Below, piece after piece: positions 1 through 11,708 of a DNA stretch of 64,000 bases. How positions within the stretch are numbered: position 1 is the first letter of the stretch; each line of letters begins with the position of its first letter. A program made the position numbers and the translations under genes. Below the pieces are notes generated by a model. The model made no database searches. It had not been told where the DNA came from and was given only the letters and a program-made list of their open reading frames with translations. The DNA is from Hermatobates lingyangjiaoensis (taxonomy: Eukaryota > Arthropoda > Insecta > Hemiptera > Hermatobatidae): assembly GCA_026182355.1 (NCBI GenBank), contig JAPFBL010000118.1, positions 365,001-429,000 on the forward strand, written 5' to 3'.

Positions 1-553
1 AAGAAAATGACCTGAGAAGGCTACACATTCTGGAAGCGCTGTGCATAAGAGAAAAGAAGCCGAACCTGAACAACCAGACCACGAGCTTCTCAAGAATATT
101 AAAACTGCATGCAGGAACGTAGGATAATATTAAGTTCAATCCCTGATTATTTTCAAATTCGTTAGTACTTTTAATTAATAGCAACCCTGAGGACCGTTAT
201 AACCTGTATAACCTCCCACTCAATTCATGTAAATATTTCTTATTCTGTTAGGATGTTAATAATTGTGTTAATAATTTTAGATAGTTCTTATTTTTGTATT
301 TGAGTTCTGTTATGAATTGTTATTAGTGCCTGAAGATGGTCAGAGCTGACCGAAACGTCGTATGTAATTTGTATGTAAGGTTAATTTGTTTGTTATAGTT
401 AAAACTTGTTAGTTAATAAAATGGAAGTCAAGAATAAATCTTTTGGTGAATTACTTTATTTTTTACCAGAAAGGTGGAAATCCATAGTGAGAAAACTTGA
501 AAAATTAACTCGGAAAAGAACAAAAGTTAAAATTGGCATAATTTTTAATAAAA
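1..553 (+). mobile_element. Penelope-like element 3' end with terminal repeat (family PLE-1)
   Basis: This is the tail of a Penelope-like retroelement. Bases 29-122 encode RRLHILEALCIREKKPNLNN...ILKLHAGT and a stop, the C-terminal end of the GIY-YIG endonuclease (EALxI...KPNLNxQ). A 3' untranslated stretch with a hammerhead-like motif (330-359) follows. ATG at 421 then opens MEVKNKSFGELLYFLPERWK, the N-terminus of the next ORF, as expected when the element's pseudo-LTR contains the ORF start. The reading frame runs into a (TA)n at 554, where the terminal repeat ends. The element is 5' cut by the window edge. Confidence 0.8.
330..359 (+). ncRNA. Hammerhead-like motif, PLE-1
   Basis: Core CTGAAGA and one extra T, stem II GGTCAG/CTGACC (perfect, AG loop), GAA, palindromic stem III ACGT, C at the cleavage position. 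Stem I pairs GTGC with GTAT using wobbles. Confidence 0.7.
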
Positions 554-575
554 CATATATATATATATATATATA

Positions 576-722
576 TCAGTTATCAAACCACAATATGAAA
601 TGGGGAAAAAAGACTAAGATCTTTCAACCGTAACAGGCGGTCTTCGTGTTTTTTTCTCCGTTTCATATTGTGGTTTGATCATTGATTGTTATTTCACGTA
701 TTTATGTGAAATTTTGTATATA
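576..722. mobile_element. Fold-back family A (internally deleted)
   Basis: Inverted copies of ATCAAACCACAATATGAAA flank a short centre. The left arm keeps part of the AGATCTTTCAACCGTAACA motif and the right arm has the TTATGTGAAAT end. (TA)n brackets both sides. Confidence 0.75.
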
Positions 723-729
723 TATATAG

Positions 730-922
730 AGCACGACACAGAAAAGAGAATAAAAACGGGGGAGATCTCTCTCACTTCGTCCTCTCTTTTAGTCTGCTCT
801 CCTGATGACGAACAACAGTTCGAAATATTGAATTCTGTAAGTGTTCTTTTTATTCTCTTTTCTGTGTCGTGCTTTGTGTAATTTAAAGTTTTATAGTCCT
901 TGTGGACCGTTTCTTATATTTA

Positions 923-925
<3 letters not shown>
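730..925. mobile_element. Fold-back family B
   Basis: The left arm GCACGACACAGAAAAGAGAA is mirrored at about 855-878, with a hammerhead-like motif in the right arm. The tail ends TCCTTGTGGACCGTTTCTTA before (TA)n. Related to 36541-36705. Confidence 0.75.
802..829 (+). ncRNA. Hammerhead-like motif, family B
   Basis: CTGATGA, extra C, stem II GAAC/GTTC with AACA loop, GAA, palindrome ATAT, then T. Confidence 0.6.

Positions 926-993
<68 letters not shown>
926..993. repeat. Compound microsatellite (TA)n(GA)n
   Basis: An alternating TA run passes directly into an AG run. The same compound occurs in inverted orientation at 40970-41060. Confidence 0.95.
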
Positions 994-998
<5 letters not shown>

Positions 999-2033
999 TA
1001 TGATTACATGTGTATGCGTTTTTTCACGAATAGTAACAAGTAACACCTGCACGAGGCCATGTAACGTCACCCAAAGCTGACCGGTTGTTACGGTCACTTA
1101 TTACGATTACTTGATTTAAAATTAAAACATGAGCTTTATAACTTATGAGATTGGATGTTCTATCTCTATTGTCTATAGTTGTAGTCAAATACTAGTAATA
1201 ACATTAAAAAATATAATAAACTCATAATTAAAGAAAAAAGGGAAGATGTAATGAAGTCCCGCGATATCAGACCGGAGATTAGTGCGGTGTCACTCCGTGC
1301 CACATCACATGACTTGCATTTCGTTCAACACCAGACTGGCAGTAAAGTTTTGTTTTGAAATAACGAAAACATTCTTGTCTCTCAACGCCTTTCCTTCTTC
1401 TGAAACAGACGTTACAGCTATAAATAAAGCCTTATTAAAAAACTTTACAAAAGTTGTAATAAGAATTTTATTTATTTTAAAAAAAACATTCAGTTATATA
1501 TCTGAACATTCCTTTGCTTAAAAGTTAATTAATTATTAATTAATCTGTATTTAGTTGCTAATAAAAATGTATCATTACCATTTTTGCAATAAATTATTTA
1601 AGTGTTAGAGCTTATTTCCGAGAATTACGAAATTTTATTTTTAAATGATGAATTCTATTTTTAAAAATTTTATTTTGACTTTCAAAATGTTGTATTTGAT
1701 TTGCAAAAGGAAGGAGGGAGTATTGTTTTACAAAACAGTGATTTTAATTTCTAAAAAAAATATTTTTTGCCTTATAAATATGTTATAGGGCTCTTTGGTA
1801 AAAGGTAGTGATTTTTATGGAAAGTTCAACTATTGCAGTTTTTAAATCATAGGGAGGTGTGGAGGGACGGAACTCTGGGGAAAAAAAACCATGAAAATAA
1901 TGTTTTGTTGATAGGGTATGTAATTGACATGTTATTTAATAATTTGAAGCATGTTTGGGGGGTTGGGACCTTGCGAGCTGCGGGTCGTTCTATATTGGTT
2001 TGTGATGATGAATACTGAGAGAGATTGGGACAG
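994..2033. other. AT-rich intronic sequence
   Basis: I see no coding, RNA or repeat signature beyond A/T tracts in this part of the bestrophin intron. Confidence 0.6.
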
Positions 2034-2272
2034 GTCTGATGATGGAGTCAGAGAAGAAGATCTTCGAGATGATGGATAACCGGCACCCAATGGCTAAGTA
2101 CTGGCTGCCATTGACCTGGGCAACAAACATCATCAACAGAGCACGAAAGGAGGGCACTATCCAGAGTGACCACATGGTCCAGACGCTGCTGATGGAAATG
2201 TCTGATATTCGCTGGCGCCTAGGCAGCATCATCGGCTATGACAACGTCACCGTGCCTCTCGTCTACACCCAG
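2034..2272 (+). CDS. Bestrophin, exon (cytosolic segment ending YTQ)
   Basis: This internal exon belongs to a bestrophin, a pentameric calcium-activated chloride/anion channel of the plasma membrane. It starts after CAG at 2031-2033, completes a codon with GT, and reads 79 codons to CAG before GTAACC. The protein has KYWLPLTWATNI, then INRARKEG, then YDNVTVPLVYTQ, which matches the bestrophin pattern WxPxxWA, AR.EG and YDxxxxPLVYTQ. It corresponds to the region before the last membrane segments, and it ends in phase 0 exactly where the next exon resumes with VVTLSVY. The acceptor has a weak pyrimidine tract. Exons for the N-terminal pore helices are not in the window, so the gene is 5'-partial here. 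The family call is secure; the paralogue is not assigned. Confidence 0.93.
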
Positions 2273-2935
2273 GTAACCCTTGTCCACCATCCATACATTT
2301 GAATTTGACAATCATATATGATTAAAAATTACAGGCTATTCAGTTAACACTAACAGCACTCATATATATGCATAGGCTCCTTTAGCGATACTTCTAAACG
2401 AAATGTCTTCTAACTTCGACCCTTCAGCCCGCCATTAACTTCTGATTATAAAATTGATTTCAGAATCTCTTAAAATTGCCCAACATTGCGAGAATACCCA
2501 ATAGTAACTGCACTTCCCTTGAATCAGACAAACTTACTCCTCACCCAGTTTTGTATAGCTCCAATAAAATTCATAAACCTCCCAACCAACAATACCATAA
2601 CAAGTTTGCAACTTCGACAAACACAAAATAAATATTTTCTAAATCTCATAAAGTACCTTAAAATTCATAAATATCTCTCAAATGCTATATCCCACTAATT
2701 TCATATCACTGTTTTTACACCTACACTTTAAGTTTAGTTTCTTGTGTATCACAGATATTATTTGCTTATTGAGTAATAATTAACAAGTTTATTTAAATTT
2801 CCGGTATGTTTCATGTAAAAAAAAACACCTTCCAAATTTATAATTATTTATTTACGTTAAAATATGTAAAACCGAAAATTATCACTTTTAATATTAACTA
2901 TTCTACTATTAAATGAGCCTTTTTAAAAAAATATA
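2273..2935. other. AT-rich intronic sequence
   Basis: Start of a 24-kb bestrophin intron. No feature is supported. The open frame at 2486-2698 has no recognisable content. Confidence 0.6.
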
Positions 2936-3596
2936 TATAAATCAATTTTTCATTCTTAAAAAAACTGTTCATTTTTAAAAAAATTGTTCATTCTTAAAAA
3001 AAAAATGTTCATTCTTAATAAAAATTTAAATTCTTAAAAAAAATTATTCATTCTTAATAAAAATTGTTCATTCTTAATAAAATTGATCATACTTAAAAAA
3101 AAAGTTCATTCTTAGTAAAAATTGTTCTTCTTATTAAAAATTGTTCATACTTAAAAAAAATGTTCATTCTTAGTAAAAATTGTTCTTCTTATTAAAAATT
3201 GTTCATTCTTAATAAAAATTGTTCATTCTTAATAAAAATTGTTCATTCTTAATAAAAATTGTTCATTCTTAATAAAATTGATCATACTTAAAAAAAAAGT
3301 TCATTCTTACTAAAAATTGTTCATTCTTAATAAAAATTGTTCATACTTAAAAAAAAATGTTCATTCTTAGTAAAAATTGTTCTTCTTATTAAAAATTGAT
3401 CATACTTAAAAAAAAATGTTTATTCTTAATAAAAATTATTCGTTCTTAATAAAAATTGTTCATTCTTAATAAAAATTGTTCATACTTAAAAAAAAACAGT
3501 TTATTCATAGTAAGAATTGTTCATTCTTAATAAAAATTATTCGTTCTTAATAAAAATTGTTCATTCAGAGTAAAAATTGTTAATTCTTAAAAAAAT
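2936..3596. repeat. 20-bp AT-rich minisatellite
   Basis: About 30 imperfect tandem copies of TTCATTCTTAATAAAAATTG. Variants include TTCTTCTTATTAAAAATTG and runs with CATACTTAAAAAAAA. Higher-order blocks repeat, for example a multi-unit block at 3080-3180 that recurs at about 3270-3400. Confidence 0.9.
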
Positions 3597-4770
3597 AATT
3601 TTGATGTGTCTGATCAAAACTGAGCGACGTAGTTGTTTTCATTAATAAAGTCTTAAATGAGTATCAATATTTAAAGGTTTTGTTGAGATTGTTAATTGCA
3701 ATTCAATTGAAATAATGAATTAGCCCTGAACTGGAGAGCCCTGTTGCAAGAAAAGCTAGTGGTGCATAGCCTGCCACACAAGCGCCGTAATTGCGTTTCA
3801 GCCGACCCATTGCAAGCGATTACATTATCATTTTGAAACTTGTCTGTAGAGTTGGCAGACATAGTTGAGGTTTTTAAAGTTAATCGGCGCTCTTTGAGTC
3901 GGCATGTTCTGATTTCAGCAAGGAGTTTCCCTCTTGACAAGGCCTACTACAAGGTACTCCTCTGCATGCTATACAGCATGGTTAATTCGCATGCCGTATT
4001 TTCTCCTATTAAATATTTTATTTTTAACATTTTTTTTGCAAATATATTAGCTGCTTGTATTATTTTTATTAAAAAATATGTCATTTTTTGGTCACATATA
4101 CACCTTTCTTTTTAAAGATCATTATAAATCTTTGTAATTTATAATTCATGAAAGCTCTGTCTGGATATTATAATTATTTTAAAAGTTAAATCCATGGTTT
4201 CAATAAAATTGGTTGTAAGCTGCATTATAGCTCAGGTAAACTAAACCTTTCTGTCAAATGTTTACAAAAAGAATAAACAAAACCTAAACTGGGAACATTT
4301 AGACAGAAACTGGTAAACTGACTTAACGCTGGTCCCATGCGTGTACTTGATAAAATATCTTCAAATAGCAGCATATATATAAATCTAAAGAAATTAGGGC
4401 TGTTTAAAAAAAAACTTCTAGAATTTTTCAAAAAATAATCCCATTTAAACTATTTTATTAGACTAATAGAAGAAACAACCATACTTCATATTTAAACTTG
4501 TATTATTTAGTTGTTTAGTGTCTTCAAGTAAAATGTAGTAGTTGTAGATAACATATCTCAGTAACTTACGTCGTACCATAACTCTTGGGAAAACACACAC
4601 TTACAGTCTCAACTGTCTGAAGGAGAGTTCAGGGAAGGAGACCAAACCATGAAAATCTGAGACTGAAAGTGCGCAAGACTATGATGAATGTTTATTTAGT
4701 TTATTTTCTATTGGCGTTTACTGCCCATTTTGATTATATTTTCTATTTCTTATAGACCATATATATATAT
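3597..4770. other. Intronic sequence, no assigned feature
   Basis: A less AT-rich patch at 3717-3960 has short open frames on both strands, without splice-site context matching bestrophin. The remainder is AT-rich. Confidence 0.5.
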
Positions 4771-4842
4771 ATGTTATTAAAATTGGCATAATTTTTAATA
4801 AAACATGTTTGATTGAAGGTCTGCTCCCAAAATACAGAGATA
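4771..4842 (+). mobile_element. Solo fragment of PLE-1 terminal repeat
   Basis: Reads KIGIIFNKTCLIEGLLPKYRD between two (TA)n runs. It shares KIGIIFNKT with the PLE at 421-553 and shows the usual end of the terminal repeat (EGLLPxY then TA). Confidence 0.7.
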
Positions 4843-5052
4843 TATATATAATATATATATATATTGAATTGAAATGTGCAGCAGCCTCTGCATTGACAAC
4901 CTTTTTACTGATAGCCTCTATTTTTCGTACAATCGTCCTTTGCTCTAGAGGTAATTTCCATAAGTAGTTGGCCAACGACATGTAGACAAACAAGGTAAAC
5001 AACTGATAAAACTAAATGACTATATTGAGAACACGATACACTAAAAAATCAC

Positions 5053-5083
5053 AAGCTTTCGACCATGCATTGGTCATCTTCAG
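5053..5083 (-). ncRNA. Hammerhead-like motif, family P, left arm
   Basis: CTGAAGA, extra T, stem II GACCA/TGGTC (perfect), GAA, palindrome AGCT, then T. Confidence 0.65.
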
Positions 5084-5843
5084 GTTTAAAATATGTTAAA
5101 ACTATGTATAATATCAATAATAAATAATAAATGAATCTCTAACACTAAACAAAACAGGTGTAACAAAAATATAAAGGGAGAGAATAAAGTACATGAAAGT
5201 AAGACAATCAAAAAAGGAAGAAGGTTATAGTAGGGTTGTAACAACAATCAGGTCGGACCCTCAATTGTTGCCAACCCTACTAGATTCGAGATCTCTAACA
5301 AATTTGTAACTGCTATCAAAAGTGGTGCTGCTTGGTATAACATTGAGTTCATGATTTTGGATGTTCAGGCTCGGATTGTTATCTTTGATGTGTAGGGCTT
5401 CCAAAATGGCTAATCGATCATTGTCAGTGTTATATTGCAGTACTACAGTCCCTTCAAGAGGCATGTTAGTTGAAGGGACTGTAGTACTGCAATATAACAC
5501 TGACAATGATCGATTAGCCATTTTGGAAGCCCTACACATCAAAGATAACAATCCGAGCCTGAACATCCAAAATCATGAACTCAATGTTATACCAAGCAGC
5601 GCCACTTTTGATAGCAGTTACAAATTTGTTAGAGATCTCGAATCTAGTAGGGTTGGCAACAATTGAGGGTCCGACCTGATTGTTGTTACAACCCTACTAT
5701 AACCTTCTTCCTTTTTTGATTGTCTTACTTTCATGTACTTTATTCTCTCCCTTTATATTTTTGTTACACCTGTTTTGTTTAGTGTTAGAGATTCATTTAT
5801 TATTTATTATTGATATTATACATAGTTTTAACATATTTTAAAC

Positions 5844-5874
5844 CTGAAGATGGCCAATGCATGGTCGAAAGCTT
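5844..5874 (+). ncRNA. Hammerhead-like motif, family P, right arm
   Basis: As the left arm, but stem II is GGCCA/TGGTC with one G-U pair. GAA, AGCT, T. Confidence 0.65.
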
Positions 5875-6157
5875 GTGATTTTTTAGTGTATCGTGTTCTC
5901 AATATAGTCATTTAGTTTTATCAGTTGTTTACCTTGTTTGTCTACATGTCGTTGGCCAACTACTTATGGAAATTACCTCTAGAGCAAAGGACGATTGTAC
6001 GAAAAATAGAGGCTATCAGTAAAAAGGTTGTCAATGCAGAGGCTGCTGCACATTTCAATTCAATCTGTATCCAAGAAGACCTGCTGCCCACTTATACTAA
6101 TATATATATATATGGAATAGAAAATAGAAAATAAACTATATATATATATTTATATAT

Positions 6158-6318
6158 AAAATACATTCAAAACGAAGGAAACACACAGAAAGACACAGAC
6201 ATAACTCACATCGATATTTCGATGTGAGTTATGTCTGTGTTCTTCTGTGTGTTTCCTTCGTTTTGAATTTATTTTATTTAAAAAAGTCCGCTGGACCGTT
6301 TCTTTTAATTGTATTTAT
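6158..6318. mobile_element. Fold-back family C (core deleted)
   Basis: TTCAAAACGAAGGAAACACA is mirrored at about 6248-6268. The arms meet at CACATCGATATTTCGATGTG, so the hammerhead core is missing. The right tail GCTGGACCGTTTCTTTTAAT is followed by (TA)n. Confidence 0.75.
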
Positions 6319-6349
6319 ATATATATATATGAAATGGGAAAACAAGACT

Positions 6350-6384
6350 AAGATCTTTCAACCGTAACAAGCGGTCTTCGTCAG
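6350..6384 (-). ncRNA. Hammerhead-like motif, family A, left arm
   Basis: CTGACGA, extra A, stem II GACCG/CGGTT, GAA, palindrome AGATCT, T, with stem I GACT/AGTC. Confidence 0.65.
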
Positions 6385-6402
6385 AGTCGAAGAATTCGGA
6401 CT

Positions 6403-6437
6403 CTGACGAAGACCGCTTGTTACGGTTGAAAGATCTT
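6403..6437 (+). ncRNA. Hammerhead-like motif, family A, right arm
   Basis: Same core as the left arm. Stem I is GACT (6399-6402) with AGTC (6438-6441). Confidence 0.65.
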
Positions 6438-6534
6438 AGTCTTGTTTTCCCATTTCATATTGTGGTTTGATCATTCATTGTTATTTCACGAGTTTATGTG
6501 AAATCTTTTTATTTATATATATATATTAGTGCCA

Positions 6535-6740
6535 ATAACGCTTGAATGCTGTTAATGTGAAGAAGATCACAAGGGTCAATGAGAAGAGAAATAATCAAAC
6601 GCTCTGAAGCCTTTCACTTTATGTCACCATAGAGTAACTACAGTTAATATGACTTTAACTTCGATTGTTCTCTGTATGACATTAAGTGAAAGTCCATAGA
6701 GTATTTATTTATTTCTCTTTCATCCTTGTGTTTTTCCTTT
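6535..6740. mobile_element. Fold-back family D, degenerate
   Basis: Diverged arms around GCTCTGAAGCCTTTCACTTT and its mirror near 6680-6695. The ribozyme core is damaged. Confidence 0.5.
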
Positions 6741-6860
6741 CAAATTTTTTTTTGGACCTACATTTTTTTTGGACTTTGAAAAGCTACACTTCCTCTAAAA
6801 TGTTTTTTGAGTATTAACGATTTTACACTGAGGAGTCCTAAATTATAGTTATTTTATTGT

Positions 6861-7160
6861 TTTAAACCGATCCCCTAGCGAGTGATAACGTCAGCCGTTT
6901 ACCTGTTTTTTGTTTGATCAGTGATTCTACAGATTCTACATTGGGAGTCCTAAATTTTACGTAACTCAAGTGCATTTCGAGTAGGGATCTTAAACGAATA
7001 CCTGACATCATACAGGCTCGGGACCGACGGCTTAACGTCCTCTCCGAGGTACAGCATACTCAGATTTATTCACCTTCTGCGTGAATAAATCGAGGGCCAG
7101 GTGAGGATTGAACTCCAGACTACTAGCCCGAGTACCTTAATCACTGAACTGACGTGGCCC
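6861..7160 (-). mobile_element. tRNA-headed SINE, tail type B
   Basis: Reads from a tRNA-like head at the right (GGGCCACGTCAGTTCAGTGA, with A and B box remnants) through the GAATAAATCTGAGTA body to the tail AACGGCTGACGTTATCACTC...GGTTTAAAAC. Confidence 0.8.
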
Positions 7161-7164
7161 TTTA

Positions 7165-7380
7165 AATTGTACTTATCTCAAGTATATTAGAATAGAGATC
7201 TTTAACGAATACCTAACATGATACAGACTCGGGACCATCGGCTTTACGTGCTCCTCGAGGAAGAACGTACTCAGATTTGTTCACCTCTCGCGTGAATAAA
7301 TCGAGGACTAGAGTGAGTAAAGAACCTCAAATCTACCAGTCCAGAGGCGAGCGCGCAATCCACTGGGCTACCCTGGTCAC
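7165..7380 (-). mobile_element. SINE copy, 3' truncated, adjacent to previous copy
   Basis: Same SINE body in the same orientation, immediately upstream (on the - strand) of the copy at 6861-7160. More diverged. Confidence 0.7.
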
Positions 7381-9541
7381 TCATTCCTTTCATATGTATA
7401 CTAGTTGGCATAACGGTTGTTACTAAGGAAAAAATTATGGTCAATATGCAATAATTCGTTACATTTTAAAATAACAATTTGAATTTCTTATCATTTATCG
7501 TAGTTAATAAATAAGAATATAAAATTACATATAGTACAAATGAGGAAAGAAAACATGTAGGATTCGCGATAAAGATACCAACCGATAGTGTCACAATATA
7601 CTGCAAAAACTAGATTATTCAACATTTAGTAGCAGTACTATTACATGTCCTAACATGAGTTAGCACTTAGAATAGATATTTACAAATCTATTCCGAAATC
7701 TTATTTCATAATATGTTTGCCTCTTTTGAACTGGAAAAATATCTGATGCAATTTGACTACTAAATCAGTATTTAAAAAAATTTCAAATAAAAAAATAAAC
7801 AGTTTACTGATTTTGTTAATTACTATACATAATTTTTGTCAGGTATACCATTTTTTTAGTATAGTTTAAAACAGCAAGATAAAGAGCAATTAATCAATCT
7901 TAAACCATTATCCATAATGAAGTTATAGATTAAATTCATAATTTAAATCATAAAAGGATTAACTATATTAAAAAATTACAGAATAATCATTTATCATTTA
8001 ACAAAAAAATATTTTGTAAAGTAAAAATTATCGATGTAACTGAATAATTTAACATTTTTTTCATGGGTTAGAGGAGTTTTTCGTTGAAGAAAATTTTTTT
8101 ATAAGTCTTTCTAAAAAAGGCGAAGTTTTTTTTCAAAATGACTACTATACCTACTATACCTGATAATAAATAAATGAATAAATCTAATAAAATCAATAAC
8201 AAACTGAAAATAGGATCTTAAGGATGAAAATAATACCACATTAACTGTAATTTTCATTTTTATGGCCAATAGTAAAGTACAGTAACGGCTTTAAATTTCA
8301 TTTGTTTTTGAAATATAGAAGACTATTTATCTCCAGAAATAAGAATAAGAAAGCTAAATAGTTATGTAAACAAAACAGAGTGGAATAATTAGCAATACAT
8401 CGGGATTTAAAAATCAGGCTTGCCACCCTAACTCTTCTCGATTTATTTCGCTTTATAAAAATCAGTGTCAACAAAACAAATAATATCCCTGTTTTTTTCA
8501 TTATTACCCTGTTCTTTACGATTGTAGAACAATACAACAGTGTTTTGAAACGACTGTATTATTTACAAAAAAACCTGGACATAAGAAGTTTCTTTTCGTT
8601 CCTTCAGCAGATAAAACTGTTTTTTTTTCTTTTTTTTTGAGCAGTTGTTCAAATTTAATATTGGAAGTAAGAAATTGAGGTAACAATTTACCCGAAATAT
8701 CCACACTTATAGTTGGTCACTTTAAACAGAAAAATTAATTTACATCATAAAGCGATTAAATATAAGAAAGATAAAACTGTAACGGCAAACTGTTCCGAAT
8801 TTTTACTAACACCGAATTGTTGTAACATCTGAGTTGTGGTATTATTGATACTAAAGAATAACTGCTTCAAAATTCAACAAATGTATTAACTAAATATTGA
8901 ACAGAACTTCTACGGAACATTATTAAAAGGAAAATATTTGAAATATTTTCATAGAATAGTGAAGGAAGATCTTTTTTTTTTTTTTAGTAATATCATTCTT
9001 AAAAGTAGATTTGTTACTTCATAAAAAAAATTATAATAAAATTAATAAAAATTAAAAAAGACTATTTGAAAGCAAAATTTTGTATTTTTTATATCACGTG
9101 CTTTTTTATTATAATATTAAATTACAGTAAAGTGTCTGAACTTGATTTTTTATTTGGAATCATGTTCTGAATATCTAAAATAGAAAGGTATATATCTGTT
9201 CTAAGTAAGAAAATTCAAAATTTGATCAAATTCAAAACATGAAATGAAAAAAATAGTTTATGCTTCTTGAGTGATTCAAGGAGAGTAGTTATCTGATTGT
9301 TTTATCGAAGATATTACAAACTGTCGATAAAAGTAACTTTTAAACAAAAAGATGAATTTATTTATTGAAGCTATTATGCTGGTCATGACTCATCTCTTAT
9401 ATATGGTAAAGGTGAACATTTATTTGAAACTCTTGAAAATGTTAAAACTTTTTATCTGAACTAGAAAACAAATAATGACGTCTTTTGCTTTATGGACAGG
9501 AATATTTGTAATAAAGTAATAACATTAGTGTTATCAATGAT
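7381..9541. other. AT-rich intronic sequence
   Basis: Nothing recognisable. Several short open frames (8298-8704) have no family signature. Confidence 0.6.
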
Positions 9542-9735
9542 GGTTTATGCAGATTCTGCAAAAAAGAGGAAAAAATACCGTTGCATCTGCTGACTGACTG
9601 TAAGGTAACTTCGCTCTAGAGAGGTAGGTGCTTCGGGACACTCAACAAAATCATAGAACAACTTTTACTGCTGGAACCAGCAAAAGAACCGAGCTTCTTG
9701 GAGGCGTTGAAGCTTACTGCTGGGGTACTTTAGTA
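9542..9735 (+). mobile_element. LINE ORF2 C-terminal fragment
   Basis: Reads GLCRFCKKEEKIPLHLLTDC, a stop, then CFGTLNKIIEQLLLLEPAKE and EALKLT. The CxxC...PLHLL..C pattern is the zinc-knuckle-like end of I/R1/Jockey-group LINE ORF2. A microsatellite (AATAAC-type) follows at 9790-9825, as in LINE tails. One stop at 9623-9625 shows it is dead. Confidence 0.6.
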
Positions 9736-9826
9736 CAGAAGAGGGGAAGTACAATAGTTTTTTTTAAGACCCAGTGCTATAGTCACCCTCAAATAATAAT
9801 AACAATAACAATAACAACATTAGTTG

Positions 9827-10290
9827 TTAGAATTGTACACAAAATGAAATCGAACAATTTATGTTTGACGAAAAAAAAACATCAAAAATAGAGAAGAATT
9901 AAATTAATTACGAATGTATTAATGCATTTAGGAAATCAAAATTTCAGTTATTGATTAAGTTCAAATTCTAAACACTGTAGCTAAATGAATTGAATATTTT
10001 TATTTGTAAAATAGAAAATGTAAATTCAATGAATTTGATAATAAATGGAAATCTAATGGAGCAATATACCGTATGATGTGACAAAATAATTAATTCTAAA
10101 TTCCGATATAATTTAGCTTAGATACTTTACTATCAGAAATAAGAAAATACGAGTATTTTAAGCAAACAATCTATAAAATTAATTTTTATTATATTTGTTT
10201 AGTCATCAAAAATCGTTGTGATTACTATTTTATATTCACTAAAAGAAGATCCAGAAAGAGCTGAAACAACTCACATTTATATTTCAACCT
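9827..10290. other. AT-rich intronic sequence
   Basis: No feature seen. Confidence 0.6.
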
Positions 10291-10294
10291 CGTC

Positions 10295-10606
10295 GTCAAC
10301 ACTGTAGAGACCTACTCGTCTGTCAGATAAAAACACAGTTTTAGGGGTTCAATCCGTCGTTCAGCCTTGATTTATTCACGCGGGACTTGAATAAAGTATA
10401 GGAGTCGCATACGCGGGAACCGTCGGTCCCGAGTCTGTCCGATATCAGGTACTCGTTAAAGATCCCTACTCTAAATACACTTGAGTTAGGCGAAATTTAG
10501 GATTCCCACTATAGAATCAATCTTCATTGTGTGGTATCACAAAGGGCCAATGTTTGGGCTACGTGTGTTCCCTTGTGGGACTACCGCTGCCACCTAACCT
10601 AACTTA
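10295..10606 (+). mobile_element. SINE, tail type A, diverged head
   Basis: The body TTGATTTATTCACGCGGGAC and the GGTACTCGTTAAAGATCCCT stretch are followed by the tail CTTCATTGTGTGGTATCACA...CACCTAACCTAAC. Confidence 0.75.
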
Positions 10607-11705
10607 CCATAGAAGTCCTGAAAACGTGTAAAATCATAGAAGTTATTAACTCTCTCTTTACCACGATTTCTAATAAAAGTTATGCTTAAATTAAAGGAAA
10701 CAATAAAAGCATTTCAGAACAAGTTATTAAGCGAAAGGATTTTTGTTTTTATATTGATTAACTTAACGCATGATTCAACATTTAAATGCCCTTCATGATC
10801 AAGCATTTTATAACTAAATTATTAATTATTGTGCTTACAGTAATTAAATAATAAGTTTACGTAAGTACTAAAAGGTTAATGATATTCTTCGTAAAATATC
10901 ATAGATATTATATTATTATATAGGATAACAAGAAAAATGAAGAAACTTTAGTTCCTCAAATGCTTCGTCATATTTCATTTTCTTTTCTTTTTTTTAAAAA
11001 ATGTTTTCTAATTTTAAATTGTGAACATATTAAATTAATTTTTTTAAACTTTCAACATCAACTTCTCTTTTTTTCCTTTTTTTTTCTACATTTTTTTCAA
11101 AACATGCTAATCTCAAGAGTTACTTTAGTTTAAAGAAACTCTATATAATCATTACCACTATGTTCACTATTTTACTTAAAAAACAAAAAGCAAGACAAAA
11201 AGAAGCAAACAGGAATTAAAAATGAGAAAAAAGAAGACGGAAAAGAATATGTGAAATAGTTCAGAAACCGCAAAAATTTTTGAATAATATTGCATTTCTA
11301 CTAAGTAAACCATTCAGCTCGTTTCTTCTAACTCTTGTTTTTAAACAATTTCTTTTTTCAGTAGCAGACAAATACGAGTCCATTAGATAAGCGGCCGTGA
11401 GGAAATTAGTTTTTCATTGTGTTTAATACAAATGCAACATCAAAATTTTTCAACTCATTTTTAATTTCAATATGTGATTTCTCACTGTAAATGAAATAGT
11501 AATAAAAATCATCGCATTTGAACTCAAATAAAGAATTTCTCAACTTTTGGTTTAAACTGTGACTCACCTTGTTGGAAAGAGACAAGTTCAATGCCGAAAA
11601 CTACTAATCAAAGCTAAGTCTTATACTAGGTCAAAATGATGTTTTTATTCAGTTCTCAGTAAACAACATTTAATATAAGTATAAATTTGTTATTTAGATT
11701 ATTTG
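10607..11705. other. AT-rich intronic sequence
   Basis: No feature supported. Confidence 0.6.
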
Positions 11706-11708
11706 TTT

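Larger units (their letters stand above)
4866..6112. mobile_element. Near-perfect palindrome of two PLE 3' ends (family P)
   Basis: Left arm 4866-5457 and right arm 5470-6061 are inverted copies with only a few differences, around a 12-base centre. The right arm reads + : GTVVLQYNTDNDRLAILEAL...NPSLNIQNH, the GIY-YIG C-terminus, then a stop, UTR, hammerhead-like motif and ORF start MFTLFVYMSLANYLWKLPLE...ICIQEDLLPTYTN before (TA)n. The left arm is the same on the - strand. The coding parts are therefore two tail-out copies joined at their 5'-truncated ends. Confidence 0.85.
6331..6518. mobile_element. Fold-back family A
   Basis: The arms are a tight palindrome centred near 6394 around GAATTC, each with a hammerhead-like motif. 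The right tail TTTCACGAGTTTATGTGAAA is followed by (TA)n. Confidence 0.85.

Noticed and set aside
1990..2232. Minus-strand open frame opposite the bestrophin exon
   Set aside because: Antisense shadow of a well-supported exon.
3692..4115. Possible exon or gene in the less AT-rich patch
   Set aside because: Open frames on both strands overlap, neither has splice sites in phase with bestrophin, and no domain is recognised.
6331..6518. Hairpins resembling bacterial terminators or CRISPR repeats
   Set aside because: The context is eukaryotic, the arms are long and carry PLE ribozyme-like cores, and spacing is irregular with TA microsatellites.
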